Part shown: positions 27,096-33,209 of the stretch, in pieces | How the letters are laid out: the number at the start of each line of letters is the position of its first letter | Numbering within the stretch: position 1 is the stretch's first letter | DNA from: Mycolicibacterium lutetiense | GTDB lineage: Bacteria; Actinomycetota; Actinomycetes; Mycobacteriales; Mycobacteriaceae | NCBI RefSeq assembly: GCF_017876775.1 | Contig: NZ_JAGIOP010000002.1 | Location: forward strand, 1-64,000 | Length of the DNA: 64,000 nucleotides | Direction: 5' to 3' | Notes under the pieces: model-generated | Seen by the model: only the letters and a program-made list of their open reading frames with translations | What the model was told of the DNA's origin: nothing | The model's database searches: none | Position numbers and translations under genes: made by a program

Positions 27096-27167
27096 CCCGG
27101 CTGGGTCCGAACGAGCGACCTTTCCATGCCGTGGAAGCGTGTTGCCAACTGCGCCGACGGCCCGCGT
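27096..27167 (-). pseudogene. Degenerate tRNA-like sequence
   Basis: D-arm-like, anticodon-arm (TTCC/GGAA around loop ACGGCAT) and T-arm-like blocks are in the right order, but U33 is C, the acceptor does not pair and the T stem is imperfect. A GGC (Ala) anticodon is the nearest reading. Confidence 0.4.
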
Positions 27168-27174
27168 CTTCTCT

Positions 27175-27789
27175 CTAGTGCGAAGCTTCGGCGAGGCGAG
27201 GCTCCGGAATGCCCAACAGGGTCCGCAGGGCTTCGGCGTTTCCGTGAGCGTCATCGAGCGGATGGTGGGTGTGCCGGGTACGCCGCATCCCCTTCCACGA
27301 TGATTGATCGTTCCACTTGCCGCGGGAGCCGGCGTAGAAGTCACCGATGCGCCGCGACGAGTGACCGAACAGCACTCGCCGGAGCTGTTCATCGGTGAAG
27401 CAGTTCAGCCACATCGCATCGAAGCTGTTGTTGTCGCTGACCAACGTGCGCCGTGCGAGACCAAAGCCGTCGATCCAGCGGTGCAGCGCCCCGGCCACTT
27501 CGCTGGCCTCGCGGGCGTGAGTGGCATCTGCGGTGTCTTGGCCGTCGGTGCTCCAATAGGCGTCAATGATCGGTCGTCCCGCGGCGTCGAGTTCCACGAC
27601 CGGCAGGGCCGGGGTGTCAGGGTGCGGATGAGCGCGGTACACGTGCCCATAGAACGACGCCCCGGTGACGACGTGGACCACGGCGAACTCGGTCATCAGA
27701 CCTGACATCGGAGTCTTGTCAGTCGCTTCGACGTCCACGATGAACAGGTCTCCGACGCCGGCCGGCAGCAGGTGAGGATTACGCGTCAT
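27175..27789 (-). CDS. DEDDh 3'-5' exonuclease (DnaQ/RNase T-like)
   Basis: 204 residues from ATG 27789. Exo I reads LFIVDVEATDK (DxE), Exo II SDNNSFDAMWL (D), Exo III HHPLDDAHGNAEAL (H-x4-D), the DEDDh set. In this superfamily RNase T trims tRNA 3' ends and oligoribonuclease digests short RNAs, while DnaQ proofreads DNA. Its place inside a tRNA array, on the same strand, fits a tRNA-end-trimming role, but the sequence alone does not decide RNA or DNA. Confidence 0.82.
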   Translation of the reverse strand: MTRNPHLLPAGVGDLFIVDVEATDKTPMSGLMTEFAVVHVVTGASFYGHVYRAHPHPDTPALPVVELDAAGRPIIDAYWSTDGQDTADATHAREASEVAGALHRWIDGFGLARRTLVSDNNSFDAMWLNCFTDEQLRRVLFGHSSRRIGDFYAGSRGKWNDQSSWKGMRRTRHTHHPLDDAHGNAEALRTLLGIPEPRLAEASH

Positions 27790-27821
27790 GGTTATTCCCC
27801 CTCGTCATGCTCGAAAACCGG

Positions 27822-27894
27822 TGCCCCTAGACGGATTCGAACCGCCGGCCGCCGCGTTAGGACCGCGCCGCTCTGTCCGCTGAGCTACAGGGGC
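27822..27894 (-). tRNA. tRNA-Arg(CCT)
   Basis: Anticodon loop GTCCTAA; acceptor GCCCCTG/TAGGGGC with one wobble. Reads AGG. Confidence 0.85.
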
Positions 27895-28065
27895 ATATGT
27901 ACGAGATCCGGTGCAGGTCACCTCTCGTCCGGGGATAGGTGCGGCGTCGTGGAGGTGCCTTCGCCAGGTGATAGCAGGGGTGGCGTTGACACAGGATCTC
28001 GCGGATTAAGCATCTACGCGGCGTGCGGAATGTTCCACTGAAATGCCACGACACGCCGAAAGCAG

Positions 28066-28139
28066 TAGCGCCGACGGGAATCGAACCCGCGCATCCCCGA
28101 GGTGAAAGCCCGAGTGCCTAGCCATCACAGCACGGCGCC
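28066..28139 (-). tRNA. tRNA-Glu(TTC)
   Basis: Anticodon loop CTTTCAC on TCGGG/CTCGG (two G:T pairs); acceptor GGCGCCG/CGGCGCT. CCA not encoded. Confidence 0.85.
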
Positions 28140-28205
28140 ATGGACGAGACCGCGATCGTCGCCACGACCTCTGGATCCGACCATCGTTCGGTGATCGGAG
28201 ATCTG

Positions 28206-28278
28206 CACGCCCGGCAGGACTCGAACCTGCGTTGTCCGGTTTTGGAGACCGGCGTCATAGCCGCTAGACCACGGACGC
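28206..28278 (-). tRNA. tRNA-Trp(CCA)
   Basis: Anticodon loop CTCCAAA on CCGGT/ACCGG; discriminator G; acceptor with two wobbles. Confidence 0.9.
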
Positions 28279-28409
28279 ATAGGGGAGATATCCCCGTAAA
28301 GCGGAAGACGGAGGCGCTGATCCCCATCGCCGAAGCGACCAACGGTGTTCGAAGCCGTGCGCGCCCGGGCGCGTTCATCTTCCAGATCTCGGCCGAAGAT
28401 ACGACCTGG

Positions 28410-28487
28410 TGCCCCCAGCAGGATTCGAACCTGCGACTCCAGCAAGGTAGATAACCGTAGCTCTGGACCAGACTGAGCTATGGAGGC
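28410..28487 (-). tRNA. tRNA of uncertain identity, disturbed anticodon arm
   Basis: Acceptor GCCTCCA/TGGGGGC, D arm and T arm are good and CCA is encoded (28407-28409), but the central region (TACGG-TTATCTA-CCTTG is the best fold) is several bases too long. The possible anticodon ATC has unusual A34 and T37. Identity left open. Confidence 0.55.
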
Positions 28488-28491
28488 GAAG

Positions 28492-28564
28492 TACCCACGC
28501 CGAGAATCGAACTCGGCACCTCCTGCTTCGGAAGCAGGCGCTCTAGCCGCCGAGCTACGCGGGC
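28492..28564 (-). tRNA. tRNA-Arg(CCG)
   Basis: Anticodon loop TTCCGAA on CCTGC/GCAGG; acceptor paired with two wobbles; T arm perfect. Confidence 0.9.
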
Positions 28565-28575
28565 TGAAAATCTTG

Positions 28576-28649
28576 TCGGGGTACCCGGATTCGAACCGAG
28601 GACCTTTCGCTCCCAAAGCGAACGCGCTACCAAGCTGCGCCACACCCCG
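28576..28649 (-). tRNA. tRNA-Pro(TGG)
   Basis: Anticodon loop TTTGGGA on TTCGC/GCGAA; acceptor CGGGGTG/TACCCCG. Confidence 0.9.
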
Positions 28650-28681
28650 TTTCGCATCGTTGAGGCCGACGCGGGCCTTGG

Positions 28682-28763
28682 TGCCGGCAGAGGGATTCGA
28701 ACCCCCTCACCCGAGAGACCTGATTTACAGTCAGGCGCGCCTCGCCAACTGCGCCGTGCCGGC
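28682..28763 (-). tRNA. tRNA-Tyr(GTA)
   Basis: Anticodon loop CTGTAAA; enlarged variable region as usual for bacterial Tyr; acceptor GCCGGCA perfect; CCA encoded (28679-28681). Confidence 0.92.
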
Positions 28764-28767
28764 GTAG

Positions 28768-28839
28768 TGGTCCCGGAAGGGTTCGAACCCCCGACATCCG
28801 CGTTGTAGGCGCGGCGCTCTCCCGCTGAGCTACGAGACC
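28768..28839 (-). tRNA. tRNA-Val(TAC) with C33
   Basis: Anticodon loop CCTACAA on CCGCG/CGCGG gives anticodon TAC, but position 33 is C rather than the near-universal U. The T stem also has two weak pairs. Confidence 0.75.
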
Positions 28840-28864
28840 TAAACGGTGCCCATTGCACCGCTGG

Positions 28865-28938
28865 CGCCAGTGACGGGGCTTGAACCCGCGACCTCCGCCT
28901 TGACAGGGCGGCGAGCTAACCAGCTGCTCTACACCGGC
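28865..28938 (-). tRNA. tRNA-Asp(GTC)
   Basis: Anticodon loop CTGTCAA on CCGCC/GGCGG; discriminator G; CCA encoded (28862-28864). Confidence 0.92.
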
Positions 28939-28961
28939 ATGCGCGGCGATCCGCCGCGTGG

Positions 28962-29035
28962 TCGACCTGCGAGGAGTTGAACCTCGGACCTCATCGTTAT
29001 CAGCGATGCGCTCTAACCGTCTGAGCTACAGATCG
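28962..29035 (-). tRNA. tRNA-Ile(GAT)
   Basis: Anticodon loop CTGATAA on CATCG/CGATG; T arm perfect; CCA encoded (28959-28961). Confidence 0.92.
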
Positions 29036-29065
29036 TTTCGGGGAGTTGACGGTCCCGGTCCGTTG

Positions 29066-29137
29066 CACCGCGAGAGGGATTTGAACCCCCGGCCCCTGCT
29101 TCGTAGGCAGATGCTCTTTCCACTGAGCTACCGCGGC
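29066..29137 (-). tRNA. tRNA-Arg(ACG)
   Basis: Anticodon loop CTACGAA (A34, inosine expected); acceptor GCCGCGG/TCGCGGT; T stem with one mismatch. Confidence 0.87.
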
Positions 29138-29143
29138 TCGGCG

Positions 29144-29173
29144 TCGGTGGCAGGAGTCGAACCTGAACACCGA
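29144..29173 (-). other. 30-base tRNA minihelix-like sequence (acceptor plus T arm only)
   Basis: Minus strand reads TCGGTG, then a T arm with loop TTCGACT, then CACCGA. The outer arms pair perfectly and the T stem has four of five pairs. D and anticodon arms are absent. It lies 6 bases from tRNA-Arg(ACG) and 5 from tRNA-Phe, so it would sit in the same transcript. Confidence 0.5.
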
Positions 29174-29178
29174 CAAAG

Positions 29179-29251
29179 TGGTCCCGACCGGAGTCGAACC
29201 GGCGTCTCCGGGGCTTCAACCTGGCGCTTGAACCGTGTCAGCTTCGGGACC
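29179..29251 (-). tRNA. tRNA-Phe(GAA)
   Basis: Anticodon loop TTGAAGC; acceptor GGTCCCG perfect; one mismatch in the anticodon stem. CCA not encoded. Confidence 0.85.
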
Positions 29252-29387
29252 ATTTCAGGTGCGTGCCCGCAGCTGCAGGTGCGCATCGACCGCCCCCATC
29301 ACTGCGCGGGTAATGCCATGGCGCGCATCGAGCGCGGAAATCAACAGTCTGCCTGACGTGACGGCCGGCTGACCGGCGACGGCTAGG

Positions 29388-29461
29388 TAGTCCGTACGGG
29401 GATCGAACCCGTGATCTCCACCTTGAGAGGGTGGCGAGATAACCAACTACTCCAACGGACC
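29388..29461 (-). tRNA. tRNA-Glu(CTC)
   Basis: Anticodon loop CTCTCAA on CCACC/GGTGG; acceptor GGTCCGT/ACGGACT with one wobble; T arm perfect. Confidence 0.9.
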
Positions 29462-29524
29462 ATGTCGGGTCGGCGGCTGTGTCCCACACCGCGTCGACCG
29501 GCATGGTGCGGAACACAGCCGCCG

Positions 29525-29989
29525 TCACAGGTGGCCGGGACGAAACGGTTCGCGCACCAGGCGCATTCCCGCCTCGGCTGGCGTGCGATTGGCCTTGGCG
29601 CCGTTGCACGCCTCGCAGCTGGCCACCAGGTTGTGCCAGGTGTTTCCGCCTCCGCGACTGCGCGGCAACAGGTGATCAATCGTCGTAGCGCTCCCGCCGC
29701 AGCCGACGAACTGACACCGGTTCGCGTCGCGCGTCAAGATCTCGGCGCGGCTGGCGTGATCGGCTTCGCGACGGTACGGAACCGGGGCGTAGCGCACCAG
29801 CAGCAGCGACTTGGGCAGCTCGATTGCGGCGGTGGGGGAGCGCAGCACCTGTGGCGGGTCGTGCGCCTCCAGCGCGTAGGCGACCTCGCGCATCAGCATC
29901 GACACTGCAGCCTGCCAGCCAACCCGGTCGAGCAGGCTGTAGTCGGCGTTGAACACCTCGACGGCAGGTGCGGGGGCCGTCATCGTCAT
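29525..29989 (-). CDS. HNH endonuclease inside the tRNA array
   Basis: 154 residues from ATG 29989, with a strong AAAGGAGGTG upstream. The HNH domain fills the second half: RCQFVGCGGSATTIDHLLPR, then GGNTWHNLVASCEACNGAKAN, with zinc cysteines and the DH...H catalytic pattern. The N-terminal half (VEVFNADYSLLDRVGWQAAV) resembles the common phage/actinobacterial HNH proteins of this size. Could be a homing-type nuclease or a repair or packaging-related enzyme; the target is unknown. Confidence 0.85.
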   Translation of the reverse strand: MTMTAPAPAVEVFNADYSLLDRVGWQAAVSMLMREVAYALEAHDPPQVLRSPTAAIELPKSLLLVRYAPVPYRREADHASRAEILTRDANRCQFVGCGGSATTIDHLLPRSRGGGNTWHNLVASCEACNGAKANRTPAEAGMRLVREPFRPGHL

Positions 29990-30046
29990 GGCGCCGCACC
30001 TCCTTTCAGTGTCGTGGCGGGCCAGGTGGCGCGGATGCGCCAGAAG

Positions 30047-30119
30047 TGGAGACTGGGAGATTCGAACTCCCGACATCCTGCTTGCAAAGCAGGCGCTCTA
30101 CCAGCTGAGCTAAGCCCCC
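30047..30119 (-). tRNA. tRNA-Ala(TGC)
   Basis: Anticodon loop TTTGCAA on CCTGC/GCAGG; T arm perfect; acceptor with two G:T pairs. Confidence 0.9.
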
Positions 30120-30130
30120 GAAGTGGTGCG

Positions 30131-30203
30131 CTGGCCCGGAAGGGGTCGAACCTTCAACTACGCGATTAACAGTCGCGTGCTCTGCCAATTGAGCTACGGG
30201 CCA
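30131..30203 (-). tRNA. tRNA-Asn(GTT)
   Basis: Anticodon loop CTGTTAA on CGCGA/TCGCG; acceptor TGGCCCG perfect; discriminator G. Confidence 0.92.
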
Positions 30204-30219
30204 AGGTATTTCCTCTGTG

Positions 30220-30293
30220 TACCCCTCCCCGGATTCGAACCGGGAACCTTCGGAACCTAAATCCGACGCCTCTACCAGTTGGGCTAGAGGGGC
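30220..30293 (-). tRNA. Class I tRNA with leucine anticodon TAG
   Basis: Anticodon loop TTTAGGT on TCGGA/TCCGA gives UAG (CUA/CUN, Leu). All stems pair. The variable region is only 5 bases, whereas leucine tRNAs are class II with a long variable arm; compare tRNA-Leu(CAA) at 31706. Charging identity is therefore in doubt. Confidence 0.8.
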
Positions 30294-30297
30294 ATGG

Positions 30298-30370
30298 TGC
30301 GGATGGCGGGGATCGAACCCGCGGCCTTCTCGTTGGCAACGAAACGCGCTACCGGCTGCGCCACATCCAC
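30298..30370 (-). tRNA. tRNA-Gly(GCC)
   Basis: Anticodon loop TTGCCAA; T arm perfect; CCA encoded (30295-30297). Confidence 0.92.
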
Positions 30371-30431
30371 TTAGAGCCCACGGCTTTCGACCAGCTACAG
30401 CTGGCTTGCCCAGTTCGGCTACTGCCGCCAT
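30371..30431 (-). pseudogene. Degenerate tRNA 5'-half
   Basis: Minus strand shows an acceptor-like GGCGGCA, a D arm (GCCGAACTGGGCAAGC) and a hairpin CCAGC-TGTA-GCTGG where the anticodon arm should be, with a 4-base loop. No T arm follows. Probably a decayed tRNA gene. Confidence 0.4.
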
Positions 30432-30511
30432 GCGCCCCCGCATGGCAGAGGGGACCTGGTCTGACGGCTCCGCGCTCCGCTGCGCGAGCGGATAGTCACC
30501 GACAACCGTGG

Positions 30512-30584
30512 AGCCTTCACCGGGGGTCGAACCCGGGGCCTCGCCCATACCAAGGGCGCGCTCGTGCCACTGAGCTATGAAGGC
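30512..30584 (-). tRNA. tRNA-Thr(GGT)
   Basis: Anticodon loop TTGGTAT on CGCCC/GGGCG; acceptor GCCTTCA perfect; CCA encoded (30509-30511). Confidence 0.92.
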
Positions 30585-30694
30585 GAAGCGGGCGAGCAGC
30601 GTACTTGAGCGTGTCCGCCAGATCATCTGCGTGGTCTCGGCTAGCGACAAGGGTGAGTAGCGCATTCACGCAGCGGAGCCTAGCGTCGTGATGC

Positions 30695-30943
30695 ATGCGG
30701 ATATCCCCACACACAGCCCTACTTGAACAACAGCGCTGTCTGCTGTTGGCCGGCGTTGGCCGGTGCAACGCCGATGAGTTGCACCAGTTCAGGATCCGAG
30801 TCGACCGGTTCGCTGAAGCGCCGACTCCAGACACGCCCATGGCCAGCCGTGAGCGCCTCCGCTACGGCCTCGCGACAATGGAGGACATGCTTGCGGCGAT
30901 CGAGCGGCACTTTGAGCCGCTGCATTCGTCACAATCGGGTTGA
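30695..30943 (+). CDS. Possible small protein opposite to the array
   Basis: 82 codons from ATG 30695; the second half (ERLRYGLATMEDMLAAIERHF) looks like a genuine amphipathic helix. No ribosome binding site is obvious, and a minus-strand frame over the same DNA (30719-30925) is almost as good. Strand choice is weak. Confidence 0.35.
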   Translation: MRISPHTALLEQQRCLLLAGVGRCNADELHQFRIRVDRFAEAPTPDTPMASRERLRYGLATMEDMLAAIERHFEPLHSSQSG

Positions 30944-31019
30944 GCCCCGGGCCGGATTCGAACCGGCGACGGTCGCTGCTTACAAGGCAGCCGCTCTGGC
31001 CGGACTGAGCTACCGGGGC
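30943..31019 (-). tRNA. tRNA-Thr(TGT)
   Basis: Anticodon loop CTTGTAA on GCTGC/GCAGC; acceptor GCCCCGG and T arm perfect; variable region slightly long. Confidence 0.9.
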
Positions 31020-31184
31020 GGGTTGTCCGCCTCGCGGCGGTTGCGAATGCGTTCATGCTGCTCGTCTCTCGGGAGGGGACCACCGTTCATACCGGGCGGA
31101 GTCATGCCAATCGAGGGAGTGGGAGCGCTGCTCGCGGCCGTACTAGCGGCAACCATTGGGCGTGGAGTCCTTTGCGTGCACGTC

Positions 31185-31418
31185 CTACGCCGGCGAGCTG
31201 TCGCACCGCTGCCCAGCCGGCCAGAAGTCAGCGACCGGAATGATCAGCGTGGTGCCGCCCGTGCCGATGTTCTCGCGGCGGAACCAATAGCAGCGCTTGC
31301 CCTCAACCTGCGGTCCGTACCCGAGCGCGACACGTGCTCCCAGATAGTTCCACTTTTCTCGCACGCCCACGTCGCCGAGACTGATCGGTGTGAGGTGCAG
31401 TTTCGGGTTCATCGACAT
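31185..31418 (-). CDS. Hypothetical small protein preceded by the recurrent palindrome
   Basis: 77 residues from ATG 31418 with GTGAGGAC upstream. Basic and aromatic (KRCYWFRRENIGTGG). The recurrent TTCTCTA/TAGAGAA-type element lies 33-52 bases before the start, so it belongs to the putative plasmid regulon. No family recognised. Confidence 0.55.
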   Translation of the reverse strand: MSMNPKLHLTPISLGDVGVREKWNYLGARVALGYGPQVEGKRCYWFRRENIGTGGTTLIIPVADFWPAGQRCDSSPA

Positions 31419-31450
31419 GGGTGGATGTCCTCACTCCTGGAAACGATCAA

Positions 31451-31470
31451 TATCCCTAAAATAGAGAATA
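31451..31470 (-). promoter_or_regulatory. Recurrent palindromic element, copy a
   Basis: Minus strand TATTCTCTATTTTAGGGATA, upstream of the gene starting at 31418. Best matches are the copies at 60896 and 40746. Confidence 0.65.
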
Positions 31471-31529
31471 GATGCCGCCGCCTACCAAGTGAGCAGCCCA
31501 GATGCGACACGCCGACGAGACGAGAGTGG

Positions 31530-31602
31530 CTGCCCCGCCTGGATTCGAACCAAGGCTGAACTGATCCAGAATCAGTCATGCTGCCGTTTAGATCACGGGG
31601 CA
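31530..31602 (-). tRNA. tRNA-Gln(CTG)
   Basis: Anticodon loop TTCTGGA on ACTGA/TCAGT; acceptor TGCCCCG perfect; discriminator G; CCA encoded (31527-31529). Confidence 0.92.
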
Positions 31603-31628
31603 TAGTGTGGTTACGGTCCGCCGACCTG

Positions 31629-31700
31629 CTGCCTCGCCAGGGTTCGAACCTGAACCAGGCGAACCAAAATCGCCAGTGCTGCCAGTTACACCACGAGGCA
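31629..31700 (-). tRNA. tRNA-Gln(TTG)
   Basis: Anticodon loop TTTTGGT on GGCGA/TCGCC; acceptor TGCCTCG perfect; discriminator G. Confidence 0.92.
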
Positions 31701-31705
31701 ATCGG

Positions 31706-31789
31706 TAGCCCCCGCGGGAGTCGAACCCGCACGCCCGAATGGGCACGGGGTCTTGAATCCGGTGCGTCTTCCAGTTCCGCCAGAGGGCC
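31706..31789 (-). tRNA. tRNA-Leu(CAA)
   Basis: Class II with long variable arm; anticodon loop TTCAAGA; T arm perfect; acceptor with two G:T pairs; anticodon stem has two mismatches. Confidence 0.85.
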
Positions 31790-31893
31790 TGGCCGTTGAG
31801 GGGAGCCGAGCGGGTGCTGCAGCGTCCTGGTCATGCGACGACGCAGCATCCGGGTCGAGGTGAGCCCGCGCATCTCGCGCATCTCGCGCATCG

Positions 31894-31966
31894 AGCGGAC
31901 GACGGGCATCGAACCCGCGACATCCACCTTGGAAGGGTGGCGCTCTGCCAGCTGAGCTACATCCGC
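31894..31966 (-). tRNA. tRNA-Gly(TCC)
   Basis: Anticodon loop CTTCCAA on CCACC/GGTGG; acceptor with one wobble. A tandem CATCTCGCGC repeat (31871-31890) lies just downstream. Confidence 0.88.
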
Positions 31967-32003
31967 AGTGTCCCAGGCGGCGCCGGGGACTGGTCGCGTG
32001 TGG

Positions 32004-32076
32004 TGCGCCGCGAAGGGATCGAACCTTCGGCCCGCTGATTAAGAGTCAGCTGCTCTACCGACTGAGCTAGCGGCGC
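32004..32076 (-). tRNA. tRNA-Lys(CTT)
   Basis: Anticodon loop CTCTTAA on GCTGA/TCAGC; acceptor GCGCCGC perfect; CCA encoded (32001-32003). First tRNA of the array in transcription order. Confidence 0.93.
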
Positions 32077-32080
32077 GAAT

Positions 32081-32124
32081 CTGCAAGCGCGGACCGGCAT
32101 TCAAGACCCGGTCCGCGCTTGCAG
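32081..32124. repeat. Perfect 17-bp hairpin just upstream of the first tRNA
   Basis: Arms at 32081-32097 and 32108-32124 are exact complements around a 10-base loop. No U-tract follows in either direction, so it is less like an intrinsic terminator and more like a leader or processing stem. Confidence 0.8.
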
Positions 32125-32128
32125 AAGA

Positions 32129-32161
32129 CCGTACAGTCCACGCGATCGTGGTCCTGTACGG
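32129..32161. repeat. Second leader hairpin
   Basis: CCGTACAG, one unpaired base, CCACG, loop CGAT, CGTGG, two unpaired bases, CTGTACGG. Thirteen pairs with a small internal bulge. Confidence 0.7.
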
Positions 32162-32163
32162 CC

Positions 32164-32187
32164 GCTGGGCGCATGGCGGCGCCCAGC
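32164..32187. repeat. Third leader hairpin
   Basis: GCTGGGCGC, loop of 6, GCGCCCAGC: a perfect 9-bp stem. With the previous two it forms a run of three stems in 107 bases. Confidence 0.7.
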
Positions 32188-32893
32188 CACTGCCCCGGGT
32201 TCACCGGTACGGGGGCGAAACGCGATCGTCTGGCTGACCGGTCACGTGCCCTCGAAAGAGCCCGGACGCCGAGGCGGCGCGTTCGCCTGTCCCGGTGAGG
32301 GGCAGTGCATCACACACTGTGGAGTTCTCAAGTTGCTGTGCATCACGGGGGTGTCCCGGGTGGTGCGGACCGAAGCCGTGATCGCTGGGAGCGATTCCGT
32401 ATCCAGTGACCAGAATGGTGCTACTAGAAAAGCGAGTTGTCCAGCCCATTTTCGACTGAAATAGTTTGTGGGACTGCGGATTTGGGTGTAATTAGCTACA
32501 GAGACGTCAAGCGACGTTTCTGTCAGGGAAAACAGCCAGGCTGAGGGATTTATAAGATTGTTCTTCGGGCCCAAGCTTCCGGCCGGCGCACACGCCCACT
32601 GACGGGGCGGAAGGGTGACGCAGTGATGGCCGGAAGCACCTGGACTGGCTGAAGCTACGGGACTCGTCCACCGACCAGAGGCCGACAATGCTGGTGATGT
32701 TGGTGTCCGCGCATGACAACGAAGCCGAGGATGCAGCGTGCATCCCGGTCGTTGTGCGATAGTCGCGGCCCCACACGGTCATGTATCAAAAGGTAACACC
32801 CGCTACCGACATCAACCAGCGAATACGCACGGGGGCGACGCGCGTCCGCGCCGCTGGGAAGTTCGGGCAACCGCAGCTGTGACGCTGCAGCAC
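32188..32893 (-). promoter_or_regulatory. Promoter and leader region of the tRNA array
   Basis: No convincing gene in about 700 bases. On the minus strand it should hold the array promoter. TTGACG at about 32502-32507 and TCTAGT at about 32426-32431 are possible -35 or -10 elements, but no well-spaced pair could be fixed by eye. The antitermination-like sequence lies at 32311-32335. Base composition is visibly more AT-rich at 32420-32560 than around it. Confidence 0.5.
32311..32335 (-). promoter_or_regulatory. rRNA-leader-like antitermination (boxA) element
   Basis: Minus strand contains ACTTGAGAACTCCACAGTG. The leader of mycobacterial rrn operons has TTTGAGAACTCAATAGTG just before the 16S gene, where Nus factors assemble. 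The match in core and order suggests the tRNA array is transcribed by antiterminated polymerase. Function inferred. Confidence 0.7.
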
Positions 32894-33145
32894 ATGATGG
32901 AACGAAACACTGAACTGTCAGGAACTGACCGCACCGCCGACGGTGTCCTGATCACCGAGGGCCTTCGGGTATGGACTAACGATCTGGAGCGAGGCCACAT
33001 ATCACTGGCCGAAGCCGGCTACGAGACCAACCAGAACACCGGCGACAAAACGCTGTGGTTCCATGTGATTCGACGACCCGGCGACCGGGGCGTGCTGCAG
33101 TCCAGCGACCGGGTCGCTACGCGCTTCCAAGGTAAGTCGGCCTGA
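32894..33145 (+). CDS. Hypothetical small protein
   Basis: 83 residues from ATG 32894 (or 32897). Reads RVWTNDLERGHISLAEAGYE then WFHVIRRPGDRGVLQSSDRV. Divergent from the tRNA array. No family recognised. Confidence 0.55.
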   Translation: MMERNTELSGTDRTADGVLITEGLRVWTNDLERGHISLAEAGYETNQNTGDKTLWFHVIRRPGDRGVLQSSDRVATRFQGKSA

Positions 33146-33209
33146 AAGGCAGTGCATCCGATCGCGCCGCGTGACGGACGTCCCAGACTCGTTGGCGAGG
33201 ATCTGCGCC

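Larger units (their letters stand above)
21469..32076 (-). other. tRNA array with embedded protein genes
   Basis: At least 30 canonical or near-canonical tRNA genes, plus degenerate ones and fragments, all on the minus strand. They occur in tight runs (28.1-29.5 kb, 30.0-30.6 kb, 31.5-32.1 kb) broken by protein genes. Clear tRNAs for all amino acids except cysteine are seen. The promoter side is at about 32.3-32.5 kb. Confidence 0.92.

Noticed and set aside
29255..29446. 63-codon minus-strand frame between tRNA-Phe and tRNA-Glu(CTC)
   Set aside because: Its 5' part overlaps tRNA-Glu and no ribosome binding site supports the internal starts; possible but not convincing.
31105..31560. Plus-strand frame starting MPIEGVGALLAAVLAATIG
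   Set aside because: A GGCGGAG precedes it, but the frame soon loses coding character and runs over a minus-strand gene and a tRNA.
26393..32076. Regularly spaced GGATTCGAACC-type repeats that look like a CRISPR array
   Set aside because: They are complements of tRNA T arms; each sits in a full cloverleaf, spacing varies and no cas genes are present.
32081..32124. Calling the 17-bp hairpin an intrinsic terminator
   Set aside because: No U-tract follows on either strand and it lies between the putative promoter and the first tRNA, where termination would silence the array.
32201..32688. Minus-strand frames of 82 and 148 codons in the array leader
   Set aside because: They cover the antitermination-like sequence and have no protein-like composition.
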